Both the position numbers and the translations under genes were made by a program. Positions 45,201 to 60,200 of a stretch of 64,000 nt of DNA are shown in pieces. This DNA comes from Climacteris rufus (taxonomy: Eukaryota > Chordata > Aves > Passeriformes > Climacteridae). Every line of letters begins with the position of its first letter. Within the stretch, counting starts at the first letter, position 1. The DNA lies in assembly GCA_013398175.1 (NCBI GenBank), contig VZRZ01007410.1, positions 1,674,243 to 1,738,242 of the forward strand, given 5' to 3'. The notes under the pieces were generated by a model. That model saw only the letters and a list, made by a program, of their open reading frames with translations. It ran no database searches and had not been told where the DNA came from.

Positions 45201-48200
45201 AATAACTTAAGAAACTCAGTGTTTAGAAAGACTTTGTTCACTTTCAGGTCATCAAGTTGCTGAAATAACACAAGATCTGTAATAGTCCCAAACAAAATAT
45301 TTACATTTTCTGCATAACTTCATGGTCCTGGAGCACCTCAGACATGAATTAAACTTCAGTAACCTCCAATAAACTAGGAAGGAAAAAAGCATTATGTGCC
45401 GGAACACACACTTTCTGAGCTTCAAGTTACATATTTCAGGCACCAGTAGGATTAAAAAAGGGTATAACTCCTTTGTACAATAAGTGAAAATGAACAGAGG
45501 TGGAAAAAGCTATTTGTGCCTGAATGCAAGGACAGTAGTGTGTAACAAACAGGCACAGAACTGTGCTCAGCTGCAGCAACAGGTAAGGCCAACCACAGGT
45601 TAATACAGATCAGGAGTCAAACCTGACATTAAGCCTGGGCTGACAAGTCCAAATAGCACACTGCTGTGCAGAAACACAACCTCCATACTACTACCAATTA
45701 CTATGAAATGTAGCACAACATACCAAGAGTTCCCTTGCTCCAGACACAGGAGCTAGGTATGCTCACCTCTCCACTTTTAACTTCACCTTAAAAGGAAACC
45801 ATACCTTTCTGCACCATTTTATCTATGACCAAAAAAGTGTCTCAGCAAAGACAGCAGAAGTGGCTACATGATTCAAACAAAATTTGTCTGAAGAACAGAT
45901 GTGGTTTGACTTATACTAATGCATGAGATCATGACCTGCAGCTGAAGCTCAGGCTTGTGTTCACTGCACACACACACGGTCAGCTGCATGTGAAGGAGGG
46001 GATGGATAGACAGGTCATGCCTAAGACTGCCTCAGGTCTTCCTTCAGTTCCTGCAAGCTGGAGCACTGGGAAGCTACTCATCTGCTTAAAAATAAGTTTG
46101 TGTTCAACCACTTCATAGTCACAGGTTGGACAAGATCCATTGGTAGCTCCCCCTATGGGCGAAGTTTTGAAAATCAGGGAGAGCTGTGAAGACTGATCAG
46201 AATCTGGCCAAACTCCCCTCACCCCAGCACACTGTGGGTGAGTATTTACATTAATGTGTGACCATCTGTGGTATGAGTATCTTCCTGCTTTCCTAGAGAG
46301 AAGATGAACAGTATCATCTCGAAGCAACAAAGGAAGCCTTTACCCACAGAACACGCAAGCACAGACACCTCCTGTGAGGTAATTCACTGTGGTGCTGAGC
46401 TCCTTGCCTCTCCCCCTCCACCTTCTGCTTAAGCAATAGCACCAGTGGTGATTCTGATGGCTGCAAATGGCTTTAATTGGACTCTGGGGAAGCAGATAAC
46501 AACACAATAGCTGCTAAGGGCTATAAATCGTGCTTGACAGCTGAGGGCCAGCAGGGCTAGTGGGCAGCCCAGGACCAGTTGAGTTCTCCCGAACAGCAGG
46601 ATCCCCACTTGAACACAAAATGCCTGTCAAGGCTACTCCTTGAGGCTGACAGATTTCTTGCCACAACAGACTCTTGGCAAGCCATTAACATCATGCCAAA
46701 CTTGGAAATCTCAGCTAACTAACACAAAGGTTTGTTTGTTCACACATAATCCTTTAGACACAAACCACTGACCAAGTCTGGACCCCACCCCTGAACTCTC
46801 TCCCAGAAGGAGGTTAGAATGTAAGGGGGTCTCTTCTGAACCTCACAACTCAACAGGAGGGTCTCCACAACAGTTTTGTCTGATCCATCCTCTACGCAGT
46901 AAATAATCAAATGTACCTGGCCACTGAATCTTGTTAACCACTGTTGCATTTACTATCAAACATTGTTAAATTGCTGTTTTATAGCAATGAATGTGTTAGT
47001 ACTTCTCTCTTATGAGTGAGGTGCATCACTCCATCCATGACATTCACACATTCAAGGAATTATTTTGGTCTCAAAAACCTTTCCTGGAAGAACTATTAAT
47101 TCACATTTTGATTCAGAACAGATTTAGGAGTATCTAAAGAAAAGAAACTTATTTTTGCAGTGGACCATACCAAAGTAACAATATGTTTATAACAAGTTTC
47201 AGTCGCATTTTCAAAGTCATAAATATCTGTGGCATTTCCACTTGAAAAAATCCAACATATCATAAAACAGGAAAGAGACCAGTCCATAAAGCAACCAGTA
47301 ACACTTAGCTCCTTTAAAGATAAATAGAGCATTAAGAAAAAAGTACATCCTATTTTATAGAATCAGCCTTATTTCTCAAGGAAAGGTAAAATTTAAAGAG
47401 CTGTGAAATCAAACTAATAGTCATTCCCACAGTATCAAAAAGGACTGACCACCCTTTCCATATGGTTATTTTATTTCATACAGATCAGTAAATTCTTTGA
47501 TAATGCCACTGTCATTCAGAATCTGTTCTGAAAGATTCATTATGTGCCCAAAATTAACTTGAATTGTATCTCACAGACTGTCTCAAACCTTTCCTTTTGA
47601 AGGAGCTAGAGGTATAAAATAACCCAGTAAAAACCTGTTTAGACAGACAGCAATCATCTTTAACAATAAACATACTTCACAGGAAAGGACTCAAGTTCTT
47701 TTTACTGTTGCTTTGATTTAAAGATCTTAATTAACATCAGCTCCATTTCCCAAAGGAAAACAGCTGCTCTTGGTGACATGGTGTTTTTTGGACTGAGAGC
47801 TGAACCGAAGACTGTCACGTGCATCCACCCCAAAGCTTTTAAAAACCTTCAGAGAAGAAAGGAAATGGAAAAAGCAGCCTTAATTGGATAAGACAGAAGG
47901 GTGAGGGGGGCAGTAACTGTTCCATACACTAGAACACACAGTCCACAGATACACATTTCACTACTAAGACTCCCTCATAGCCTGGGAAACACTAAGACTA
48001 GGCAACACAAATTCTAAAGATTTTGAGGTTCTTTTCTGGATGCGATGCATTTTATTTATTTTCCATTAGAATTTAAATCACAGAAGAACCAATTCTTAGT
48101 TCAACTTTTGCATATATATATAAAAGAACAGATTGCACTTCCTGACCCTATAGAGACCTGTATCTCCCGAAGAATGCTAAAAGAAACCATAGCAAAAAAA

Positions 48201-51200
48201 AGTCAGTGAAAATTACTGTGCAGTCTATACAGCTATACAGTCAAGAAGCTTAGACAAACAACCTTTAATGGAACACTAAATGTAAAGAACACATTTAAAA
48301 AATCTACCTTAAAATTCTGGTGAGAAGTAGCAGTTAATTGCATAGAGTTCTAGTGTAAAGTTTCATAGTCAGATAAACACTATCAGTTAAAAACAGACTG
48401 AAGAGACTATGTTGTTGCATCTCACTGAAATAGCGAAGTGAGTGATAAGACAAACAATCACATAAAGTATACACAGTTTTCACAGACACTTACTTGAATG
48501 GTGTGAACAGAAATGACAATGTAGTTTCCTTTTTCTGACTCATCTTAACCTGCATAAAAGAGCATTAAATAATTAGATGCAAGTTGCAACAAGACTAAAA
48601 ATTGTATCAGGAATTAAACTACAAAGAAATCACAGAAGATTTCTAAGACTGGAAAAGGAATGAAATCACACAGTCAATATATTGTCCAGGAAACTGGGTG
48701 TTATTGTTCAGTATGCACAACTCCTCAGAGTTCCTGGAAACTCAGAGCTGCTCTAGAGTAAATAAAATAAACCATGCTCCAGCCACTGATTGTCTCAGAA
48801 GGACTTCTACAGTTTGTAGGATAAAGGGAAGAAGATAGGGCCAGAAGTGCCACCAGACTTCAGTGACAACCTCCCTCAATGAAACTGGTTATGCCAGACA
48901 GGAACCTGTACACTGCAGCAAACAGTGCCAAAGCAATGTTGTCAAATCAATTAACCTGCACATTAATAAAAATAGGAGGTTTTATGCCATCAGAGCCACT
49001 TTGTCCAAGATCCTCCAAAACATCTTTAAGACCTCCTACAGCTGCTTGACTCACGTCTGACTGTTGGCATAAAGTGCAGACAGGAGCTTCCTAAGCCCAC
49101 TACTCTCAAAACCTCACGGCTTGAAGTAGCAACCCACACATCTCATCCTATCCATTCAAGGCTACATCTTCTCCAGGGGGAATACTAACTGTGGTCAGGT
49201 GAGTCCACCACAGGAAAAGGAAAACCCACCTGGCATGTCTAAGCCAGTGCGCTACTTGTGCTTCAGAAGAGAAGCACAAAAGAAATTCACACAGGATCAT
49301 TCCAAAACAACTCTAGAAAGAAGCCAAGAACAACAAAAAGATAATCTCACACTACAAAATGACAGAATAAAAGGAAACTTAGAGAAAACTACTTCTTTTT
49401 AAAAATAATCTCAAGATACCAATTTAACTGAAAAAGACCTGAGTCACATCCTTAATTTTTAAATTTTTTGCAGTGGTCTGCCAACTAAGAATTGGAATCA
49501 GCATGCTTCAAACTTGACATTCAGCCCACCAGTAACTTTCCCTGCTACATGCCAGCTTTCCACCTTATTTTTGAAAGTGACTCTGTTGCTGACACTGCCC
49601 CCCTAGTATCCAGACCTCTGTGAACCTGGCATTCAAGGGACAGAAGGTGCTGAAGGTGCTAACCTCTTGCAGGTCACCTCATGCTAATGCATTGTTCCAC
49701 TATCATCACACGGATTTCCAGATAGGGCAACAATTCTCGCGTGTCTCAGCTTCTGTGGAGAAGATTGTTTTCCCTCAGAGCATTTCTAAGCTTCACCAAA
49801 ACTGGGATTTTGGACACTTTCTTACTCTGCTGTACAGTGAAACAGATACTTTTTTGTTTGGACCACTTGTATTCTCATAATGTAATATCCAGTATTAATT
49901 GAATCAAGACAGAGAAGCCAGAGAGGAACACTTGCAAAGCAAACAACAGATATAACAGCATTAGCTAAAAGTTAATTAGGCCACTAATTTAATTTCTTTA
50001 ATGGACAGGAGCCTATTACCTTTTTCATCTGTTTGTGTACTGATCCTGATTTAAAGCCTCATCTCCCAGCCCCCACTGCAAAGGTATTGTTTCCCTACTC
50101 TGGTACCAGCATTCAGATTCTACTTACAAACTGCAGGTAGGTTTACACTGACATCAATAAACATCAGCATTTTTGTTAAGAATCAAGAAAGAAGTTATTC
50201 ATTCTCCTTACGAAAAAAACCAACCAAACTTTTTTATTATAGTCTCAGAGGTATTCAATCAAATGAATGTGCATTCAATTTTAATCCTTTCAATTCAGCA
50301 CACTATGTATAGGATATGTCCTATAATTATTTTACACATAGCCACAACTATTATTCAAATCAGCTGGGCTTTTTTACCCTATGTTTAGTACCTTAAATTG
50401 CTCAAGAATCTGAACAGCGTTGGTAAACATGCTCTCTGCTTTGAAATGAGCACTATTGTTCAGATACTCCAGAGGCAGAGTTCCCTGAGGAAGAAAAATA
50501 TACACAATAAGTAAAAAAAATTAAATGAAATAACAGGATTTTCTCTTAACTGAATTGCTGGCCAAATAAGCAGTAATATTACTGTTTAAAATTACTGCTG
50601 AAATAACTCAAGTAACTCCTTCGAAGATGCTCTTCTCACACAGATGTGCAACATCACAGGAACTGTTTGTAATATATCAGCTTCTACAGGAATGCAAAAA
50701 ACAGAAATAACAAAAGTTATAATACAACCTCAACCTCTAATCAGAAGCCATTTTTGAAATATCTAAAAGCCTTTCACCCAAAGCCTTACCTGGGCCTGAC
50801 TCAATTCAGTGCCTGTGACAGGAAAGGGAGCAGTTCCTGGGACACCCTGTGTTGGGCAGTTTTCCTCACAATGAGTGCAATGAGTGCAGGACAGGGGGAC
50901 AGACTCTGGGGCAGAGTCTCCAGAAGAAATATTTCAAAAAATGTGCTGTAAATAGGTGTTTTAAATGTGAAACTAGCAGTGTGAAAGCATACTAATGAAA
51001 TGCTAATTGTCAATTAGATATTTATGAGGCAGCTTTTGGACTGCGTAAAAATACGAGAGAAATTAAAAGAAAAAGCCATCTCACTGTTCATTAAATTAGA
51101 GGCACAAGATAACATCTGAAGAAAGTACACTAGTTTAATCAAGAAATAATTGAACATTACATTGCAGGAACTGGCTTGTTTACAGGCTTAGCTTTCATGA

Positions 51201-54200
51201 TCAAAATCATGTGTTATTCAAACCATATTGCATTTTTACCATCCCTAAAAACAAAGTAAAAAAAAGCTTTTATGTAGCTCAAGAGTATAAAGTTGCAGAT
51301 TGCAAAAGGACCAGCTGCCTTTCCAATTGAAAGCTCTATAGAAGGCATAAACAGATTTGAGTTGGTACTCTAAACCGAAGAGACATACATAAAACTAAAA
51401 CTACAAGCGATCTCCATATCCTATAGCACTTTTACAAACCTATAATCTTTCCCTTCACACACCTCAAGTTGTCCCCAACATCTCTTTCTCTATGGTGAAC
51501 AGATTTTTTTATAACATGGAAAAACATTTGTACTTCTTACCACAGAGTTCAGGGGGAAAGGCACACCAATAAGGGAAGCCATCAGTGGTGCTATATCAGC
51601 CTGTGCAAACAGAAGCATTCCCATTTTAACATAATTTCAGCCTCTAGAGCAAATAAATAAATTTAATTTTAATATATCCACATTTGCAAAAGAAAGTTAT
51701 ATAATACTGCAAAGTTTTAACACATAACTCTCCTTTACAGCTTTTTGGATTTTTAGTTTCCAGTAGTCATGGCATGATTAGATTCAAAATGTGAGGCTCC
51801 ACTACTACACACATAAAGCTTCAAAAATACATTTACTTTATAAAACAAATATAAGCCCCCCCAGTATTTATTTGCAGGAATTCAGCACCTCCTTTACTGC
51901 ACTCAGAGAAGCATACCACTTTTTATGACTATTTATATGACCAAAAGAACTAACTTCATATTTACAGTTTTAAGCAGTATATCAGATATACTACTCTTCA
52001 CAACATTCCTTATCCCACACTTCCACAGTGCTGATTACTCACCTTCCCTTCAGAGGGGGTTTCTGCACCTTTTTTAATGTTCAGTCACCCTCAGAAAGGC
52101 CCTTCAATCTACACCAAGGCATCTCATAAAATAAGTTACCATTACTTCCTACCCATGATGATAAACACTGCTTCTTAGCAGGTTTACATTCTCCTTTAAT
52201 ATAAAACTATGCACCAAAATTCTTTGTTTCTCCAGCATAAATCTGAAGAAACTACACTGAAACCACAGGCACTGCTCCAGCCTCAGATACACTGTGCAGA
52301 CTTCAAACCATTATTTGTAGAGAGCAATGTACTTGGAGTGTAATGGCAATCACAAGTCTCATTTGCTGTTTTCACCCATAGTCCCACATGTACTACAGGA
52401 CAAAAGCTCTGTCTTAGGGAACTCCATTATCCAGGACAAAGCAATACTCGAGACTCTAGTTCTACAGTCTCAAAACAACATTGCCACAACTCCTACCACC
52501 CTTGAGAGGAAAACTGATCTCTAGGTTTGTACCAGGGCTTTGCTGAAAGCAGCTGATCCAGAACATTCCCAGCTTGAATCTTCTAGCACCAGTTTATTTC
52601 CCTTGTTTGGGCAGGATTGGAGTCTGTTATTCATATATTGGGTTTTGTAGGACAATAGAAAGTAAGAAGCACCATGATTTTAAAGGGTTTTACTGATTTA
52701 GGATCAAAGGATAAGTTGTCCACCTTTTTTACTTTCTTTACAGTACTAATAGTCTAAATTGCAAAGTAGCTAGGCCATAAGGACAGATCCTATTGAAAAA
52801 AAACACAGTTTAACAATATAGAAAGAAATGGTTTTTATGCAATGACAGCAACTTGGAGGACCTGGTATATTGTACTACACTCTTTTTACAAAGGCATACA
52901 TCACTTTAATAAATGGTGCAACAGCGCATCTTCAGGAGAAGTGGTGTGCAGCTGCCATGTGTGTCAACAAGCAATTTAAACCTACCCTCATTATGTTATT
53001 GTGGTTCCTTTTCCTAGGGAAATGGTGTAATCATTCATTCAAATTAAGTAAATTTGTTTAAGTCACACAAAACTCATCATTTAAGGTGAAAATTTATCAA
53101 CTATTAAATTAGGTACGTTTGATACCTGATTGACATCAAGCCTCTTCAAGTTCTCCAGTTTCCATTCTGCAAAAAATAACAGAGCATGTGAACAGCTCAT
53201 CTACACAGATTTGAAAGGGTAACTCAATTGACATTTAATATCTTGTTGCCATTTTCTGTAAAGTGTTGTCACTAAAGAAAATTATAATTTGACATTAGGA
53301 TGCTAGCTCAAGAAGGGTTACAGATGGAACTCAACAGGCAGAAACAACAAAATGCATTAATTTCAGTTCACATTTTCTTTTATCCAGCAGGATAAATTGC
53401 TGCCTGCAATTGTGACCTCAATCAGCTGAAGGCAGGCCAAGGTTTTTATTTTTTTCAGCACAGTGATGTATTATCTCCTGTGCCAACTAAAAGAATCAAA
53501 CTCAGGTTGAGTAGAAGGCTGTTAAATCTCTTCAACAGTGCGTAAAAAAGGCTAACCCAAGGTCCCAAATATACTGGTACAGTGTGGTACAAACATACTA
53601 GACCCTAAAGCTTTGGTGCATCATACAAAAAAGCTGGTTCAAAATTAGATTTTCCTGCTCTACACTGGCCACTAAGGAAATAAAGAGAAAATTGCCTGCT
53701 TTCTTTAGGCTTGAAGAGTTATTTAAAAATAGAGTTTAGTACGGTTTGTTTCAGTTTTTTCTTTCATACATTTGCAGTATTGCAAATACCCAACTTATTT
53801 TCAGCAATTAGTTCATACCACTGCTAGCTTTGGGGGGTCTGAGTACAGGTCCACTGTTATTTGGTCCCAAAAGCACCCTGAAGGGCAGACATGTACTTTA
53901 ACAGTAGCAAGAGAGCTACAGCAGGTTCCCATGGCAACACAGGGGAAGTATCAGCAGCATTAATCATGAATTCTGTTAAACTCACACCAAAATGAACAAT
54001 TTTGTTTTCTTTCGCTTCCCAGAAAAGGAAATGGGTTTATATTTCTAGAAAAAAGACACTCACCCATATTTTTATTATATAAATTAATTTCTTCTTTTAC
54101 TTTTAAATATGATTTTCCAAAAAAAATATTGAAAAACTGTCTATGCACACACAAAATATGCCCAAGGTAGGAAGAAACTGTAGCTCTGCTAGAGAAAACA

Positions 54201-57200
54201 TCTACCTTTGTCAGAAGTCTTTTAATCTCCACTTCCCCTACTCAGATATTCCCTAAAGGCAGAGTTGAAGACATCTGCTTTGGACTAGGGGCCATAGGAC
54301 ACTGAGCCCAGGAACTCCTGAGGACTGGGACAGACCTGCAGAGAAGCCAGTCCAGGCTGTACTCCCAGCAGTGAAGTGCCTTGGCTGTATGTGCTGCCCA
54401 CACTGGTGTATGATTCCAGCTCACTGTCCAGGTTTCCTGTACAGTGCTCAGCAGTTTTCCACCCCCTTGATAGAGTTTTGGTTTTTTTCCTTTAATCTGC
54501 CCAGCTTTTACTGCAACCCACTGACCTGTCAGATGCAAACAGTCCAGGTAAACAGCAGGGAAGTACCAGTTCAAAAAGAGGCTGAGGATGAGGCTACATG
54601 AACCAAAGAAAATCTCACATAAAATCTCAGAGAAGCAAAATCAGCGGCGGGTACATTGAGGTCCCTCAGCTGCAGCAAAGCAGGCTGAGCTCCTGCTTTA
54701 TATAAATGGCCTGTGTACAAATGTCATCAACCACCCCATGTCCTGATGCTGCAGGAGGTTGTGCCTTTACTCACAAGCTCCTCTGGACTTGTGTCCCAGG
54801 GCCAGTGAGCAGTTCTGTATTCTCTTTCTTTCTGAAGAAGGGTCAAACCAGTGGCCAAATGGGTAATACTACATTGTTGCCCACAGGATACAGGGCTGCC
54901 ATAACAAATCTTTCCAAGAGGATTGCATGAGCAGGCCTGAGGGAAGGCAGAGCACAGGTGAAGGAGAAGGCTGTCATCCCAGAGCAGACTCTGTGCCCTT
55001 CTGGCTATCCAAGGAGGACATTAATCTTCCTGTGACAAACTGGACAGGCTAAGTCCTGCCTGTTGGCACTGCCTTTGGGGGTATGAAACCTCGATGGCAA
55101 TGATAAGAAGAGAGACAATTCACTGAGCTGCCTACAGCTTGCTTGCACTGAACAGAGCATAAGAAGTTTGTCAGCATTAAGAAGTTTGTCAGTAATATTC
55201 TGTCAATACTTCCATAAACACAACTCAGAGAAATTAGAAAGGATTGTCAATAGATGAAAGAACTTGAACATTGGTGCACACAAACAGAAATGTAAGCCTG
55301 ACACCTGCATACAGCAGTGACACAGCGCTCCTGAAAACAGTCTCCTCCCCTGCACACAGTCACAGCTGCACTTGTATGGAGCAGCAAACACAGATTCAAA
55401 GAACATTTTGAAAGACCTCTTTTAAGCATCTTTTCTTTTATATGTTAGCTTTGCATAAATATCTGGGATTGTAACTTAATGGAGTAGCTGAACTGTATTG
55501 ACCTGTGGAAGTGCCAAGTTCCATTTCAACAATTTTCTCTTTACTTCTAAGCTACATAACCTACTGGAAGGTATAATACACTACCATAGAGAGAACAGTC
55601 ACTTTTTAAGAAGATACTTATTACTCAAATAGAAGCTCAAACTCCCAAGATACTCAGAGAGACTCAAATGTCCAATAGGGATGATGCTGGGTAATTAAGA
55701 ATCTGTAAAGATAGTTTCTAAACAAAGCAACAACACACTTGATAGCTGAAAAGCTGCAGAACAAGTCCAAAATGAAGGGAGGAGTTTCTGATGTTTGCTT
55801 TGGTATGCTTGGCTTTTTGTGTGGTTGTTTGGTTGGGGTTTTTTTTAACCACCAGAAGGAAAATATGAAACAGGCATGCCAGGGTGCAGACAAATGTCCT
55901 CCTTTAAGAAAATACACACTACCTAACAGATGAGGGCCAAATACCTTTCCCTATCGTGCACCTGGGAGTCAGCTCAACACTCATCTCTTTTGAAATGCTC
56001 TCACACCATTTTCATCATGACTTGAAGTCAAATGCTGAGGCTTGTACTAAAGCTGCTGAGAATCAAAGAAACTGAGAGATGTCAAATTTAGCTATTACAG
56101 ATACACATCAAGTGTCCTTACAAGATCAGCCATCACAGACACAAAGATTTTGTTCTGTTTTCTATTTCTTTTCCACAAAACATTTTCAATTTTATCACAG
56201 ATGTCATACTTTTATAGCAGCAGTTAATCACAGAGAGTGAAATGTTAGCACAGTCTCTATCTGAAAAGTCCCATTTGCTTAATCTGTTATCAAATACCTC
56301 CTGAAGAGCAGGGAGGAGTTAAAACCTCAGGGCTGAAGTAATTTTTGCTTGTTTTCTCTAATGTAGCTTGACAAACAATCCAATAAAATAGAAAGTCATT
56401 ACCTCATTGATCAAGAGTAACAACCTGAGACTCAAGGCATCTTAAGGAACAGAACAGGCTATAAGGATGGGGCACATGAAAGAGGAACAGCTTGAACAAT
56501 TTAATCACACACAGTTCTCTAACCCCACTGATATTTCAGTAAGTCAGTATTTATTACATTATGTATGTGAAATAATAAAAACTCAGTATTTTTTTTTAAA
56601 GTTTACTCTTAAATAAATTACAAAGGGGAAAAATAACAGCGAAGAGTCTCAGTTTTTCATTGAGAAAAGCTGTTTACATTTCCACGACAGTAACAAGGAT
56701 GCAAATGAGACAAGACAGCCCCTGGAAAGTCCCCAGGGTTGTACTGTGAAGCTAGAAAAGAGTCTTTGAACTTGTCAACTTATCATGTTTCAGTACAAAT
56801 AGCTTTTAACCTCTAGGAGTCTTCCTAAAAATTAAGTCTCCTCTGGAAATAAGTTTTAGGAGCATGAACAGCCTCCTGTCACCAAAGAGAGAAAGTCTTC
56901 AATTCTGTGATTAGAAAAGCAAACTGACTGATGTTAGCTACACAATTTTGCAATATCTTCATTAGGCACACCATGTCATCTTTCCTTTACACACCACACA
57001 AAGCAAACCATGCTTCCTGTAATGGAACAGAAGTTAGTGAAGCTCAACAGGTGTAATGGTTAAAAACATCTCCATTTCCAGCAAGATCTTTCACTTAAGT
57101 TTTATATCTTACCTACCTTTCAAAAAATTGTCTTTGAAGTACTGGGATGTAACTTTCTGTGGGTAATTTACCCCAGCACCCCAAACAATCAGTGGTGTTA

Positions 57201-60200
57201 AAGTTTCTGAGGGATGACCAGCTCCATGGGTTCCTAAGACACACAAAACAAAAAAAAGTATAAACTTTGAGATGTGCTGTAAAAACAAACAAAACCTCCA
57301 TAAAGTGAAAATAGGCACATATGTACTAGGTTCTTGTTACAGACATACTATAAGCCTGTTACAGACAACCTACTCCAGCTTCATAGCTTACTTTTATGCC
57401 ACTGACAATAAAGGCGAAATTTAAGTTGCAAGTTGGGAAATCAGTATCAGTTAAGCCATGACTACAAAGATAAAGTTTGTATATTAAAATGCCCAAATTG
57501 TTAACATACAGAAACTAAGGCCATAGTATTTGAAAGCCTCAAGTATAGAGGAGTTACCTGCTCAAAACACATGCATATGCCTATCCTGAACATCTCAGTG
57601 AAACCAGGAATGGTTGATTTCAGTAAAATTAGTCACATTTGAAAAAAAAATCATATAGAACTGATCTCTGGTTCCCAAGTAAGCACTAGACTTCCATTTC
57701 AAAACCAGGAAGCAATATGCCTTGCAACTGTAATCCTTTCCACAGTGACACAAGCTCATTTTAAAGGTTTTAAAGTCTAGTAGCACACTCCTTAAAAATT
57801 GATAAAATATTACTTCCTTCCCAGGGGAAATTGATTCCCTCCAGATTAACGTATCAGCCACCAAAAGGAGGAAGCTTGAAAACTGTGACATCTCAGCAGT
57901 AGTTGTACTAAAGCAGGAGCCACACAAGCTTGAAAGAAATGCTGGTCATTGAACCCAGTGGGTGAAGTACCACAGCAGTGAGATAACCTAGCCTCAAAGG
58001 GAATGACACTGTTATACAAACCCTGTGTGGGTCACTGCATGGTCTACGAGGTTATATATATTCCTTGTATTTGCATAGACACATGCTCTTCCCCCTGTTT
58101 ATAAATATACATTTTAATAAACACAAAGGACAGAGAAAGCACACTGTTGTACAGCCTCAAGGCTATTCTAAATTTCATACCCGATTCTGTCCTTAAAACA
58201 ATCACTGTGGCAGAGCTAGAGAGTCAACTTTGCTTTCTTTAAACAGCCCTAAGCTTAAGAACACAAAGGTCTGGGAATTAGATTTCTGGTGTTCCTTGGT
58301 GAACACTCTCCAGGCTCAAAAAGCAGCAACAACTGCTCTTCTTTGCAGAACTTGGGAAAAGCACTTACGGAGGGAGCACTTCATCTTCCAGGGATCAGTT
58401 ATTTCTTTCTACTGCAGGAAAGTGATATTTTGGTGAGTTTACAATTTTACCCAGGCCACCAGCTCCATCACCATTTTACTGAACCTCTGCCTCCATGAAT
58501 ACTTTAAGACAGATACAATTGAAAGAGGCAGATGTATCCACTCCCTCCCTGTTATAAAGAACCAGGTTTCAATAACAGGAGAGGAAGCAAAATAATTCTT
58601 TTCAACTGGGTCAGTTCCAGGTTCCACCCCTTAGCACCCTCCAAACAGACCTTTTCAGGGGAAAGGAGAAAAAAGTGTGCTGTTGTTTAGTTTTCTGTTC
58701 TCTGGTCCAGCATACCACACAGTAGTACTTGTGCCAGGATGGTAACAGGAACAAGTGGGTATGGAACCCCCTATGTTGGTGGTCAGCAGTTCCATCTGAC
58801 ATCAACTTAAAGCAAAAGCATGGAGTCAGACTGAGAAAGCAAGTGACTTCACTGGTTTTTGCCAGCAACCACAATTTCTTTGATCATGTCTAATTCAGTA
58901 CATGTTCTTTTCTCTAATAGGTCCCCCTGTCCTTCTCACATTTAATTTGTTTTAAAACTGGTGCACATCCCGTTCTGCAAATGACCACTGAAAGGCTGAA
59001 GCAGGTGCTGGTACTATTAGCTCAAATTAAAGCTACTGAACTATCCCTCAGACACCTCATGCTGGGCCTGAGCAGCACCTCTGGCTTTGCTCTTGGATCT
59101 CACTAAAGTCAGCTTTAAAGTTATTAACACTTCTGGAATAAGATCAAGCTTTTCCTTCAAGACAGAAAGAGATGAAAGAAAGTTATGACAGACCAGTGGT
59201 TCTCAAAGCCTGACTCCTACTCCTGTCACCTTTTATTCTGCCTTCAGAGGATCCAGTACATAATGAGAACACCCCTGCAGCTCACTCTGGCAGCAAGGAA
59301 GGCCAACAGCACCCCAGGCTGTGTTAACAGGAGCATGGTACAGGGAAGGGTTTATCATCCTCTATTCAGCACCTGTGAGATGACTTCTAGACATTGGATC
59401 CAGTTTTGGCCTCCTTGGGTACCAGAAAAACACCCATCATCTGGAATGGTCTCAGTGAGAAGCAGAGGAGCACTTGCCCTTTGAGGAGAGGCTGAGGGAC
59501 TGGGACTTGTTCAGCCTGGAGAATAAAAACTTTTGGGGATAACGTACCAGAGCATCCTGCCTGTACCCCACTGTGAGGGGGTTTGAGAGAGGATGGAGCC
59601 ATGGTATCACTGTGGTGCATGGTGGGAGGATGAGATAGAACAGGCATAATTTGAAACAAAGGAAGTTCAGAGTGCAGATAAAGAAAACCTTTCCCCCTCC
59701 CCGAGGGCAGGCACGCAGCAGAGCAGGCTGCCCAAAGGGGTTGCATAGGCTCCATCCCTCTGAGGTTTTAAAGGCCGTGCTGAATAAAGCCCTAGCATCT
59801 GCATCTGATCCCAAAGTTAATCCTGCTTTGAGTAGGTGGTTGGACCTCCTGAGGTCTCTGTGATCACATATGTATAAAGATACATATACACACACACACA
59901 CACCTTCCTTATAAAAATATTATTAAATGATTTCTTGAAACAGACAAACAAAATATAGCAGAATTAAAATTTTATTCCAAGTGGTAGTCCAACAGTAAAT
60001 AATATTCAAAATGAACTATTCTGCAAATAAGCAGATGGTAATCAGGCTGATTTTGATTAAATACACAAGTGTTTTTGCCATCTCTAATGACAGAAGAAGT
60101 CCGCATCCCTTCAATTGAAAAAGTTTAGGATTTCACACACAGAGTAAGGTGCTGACCCTCTTTTGCCACAACCATGCCTGAAGAAGCCTTGGTTCAAAAG

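Larger units (their letters stand above)
33894..48493 (-). other. PIGN intron between window exons 7 and 8 (longest, 14.6 kb)
   Basis: 14,600 bp, more than twice the next longest intron. It contains two related solo LTRs (37588-37890 and 41166-41493). The rest is AT-rich with GC-richer patches at 34540-34700, 40680-41060 and 46330-46640. No nested gene was found: the longest ORFs (42750-43121 minus, 45980-46330 minus) look random. Confidence 0.8.

Noticed and set aside
45980..46330. 116-codon minus-strand ORF
   Set aside because: No homology recognised and not collinear with PIGN; most likely chance.
59387..59901. Long minus-strand ORFs (122 and 149 codons)
   Set aside because: They are antisense readings of the CR1 relic at 59280-59865.
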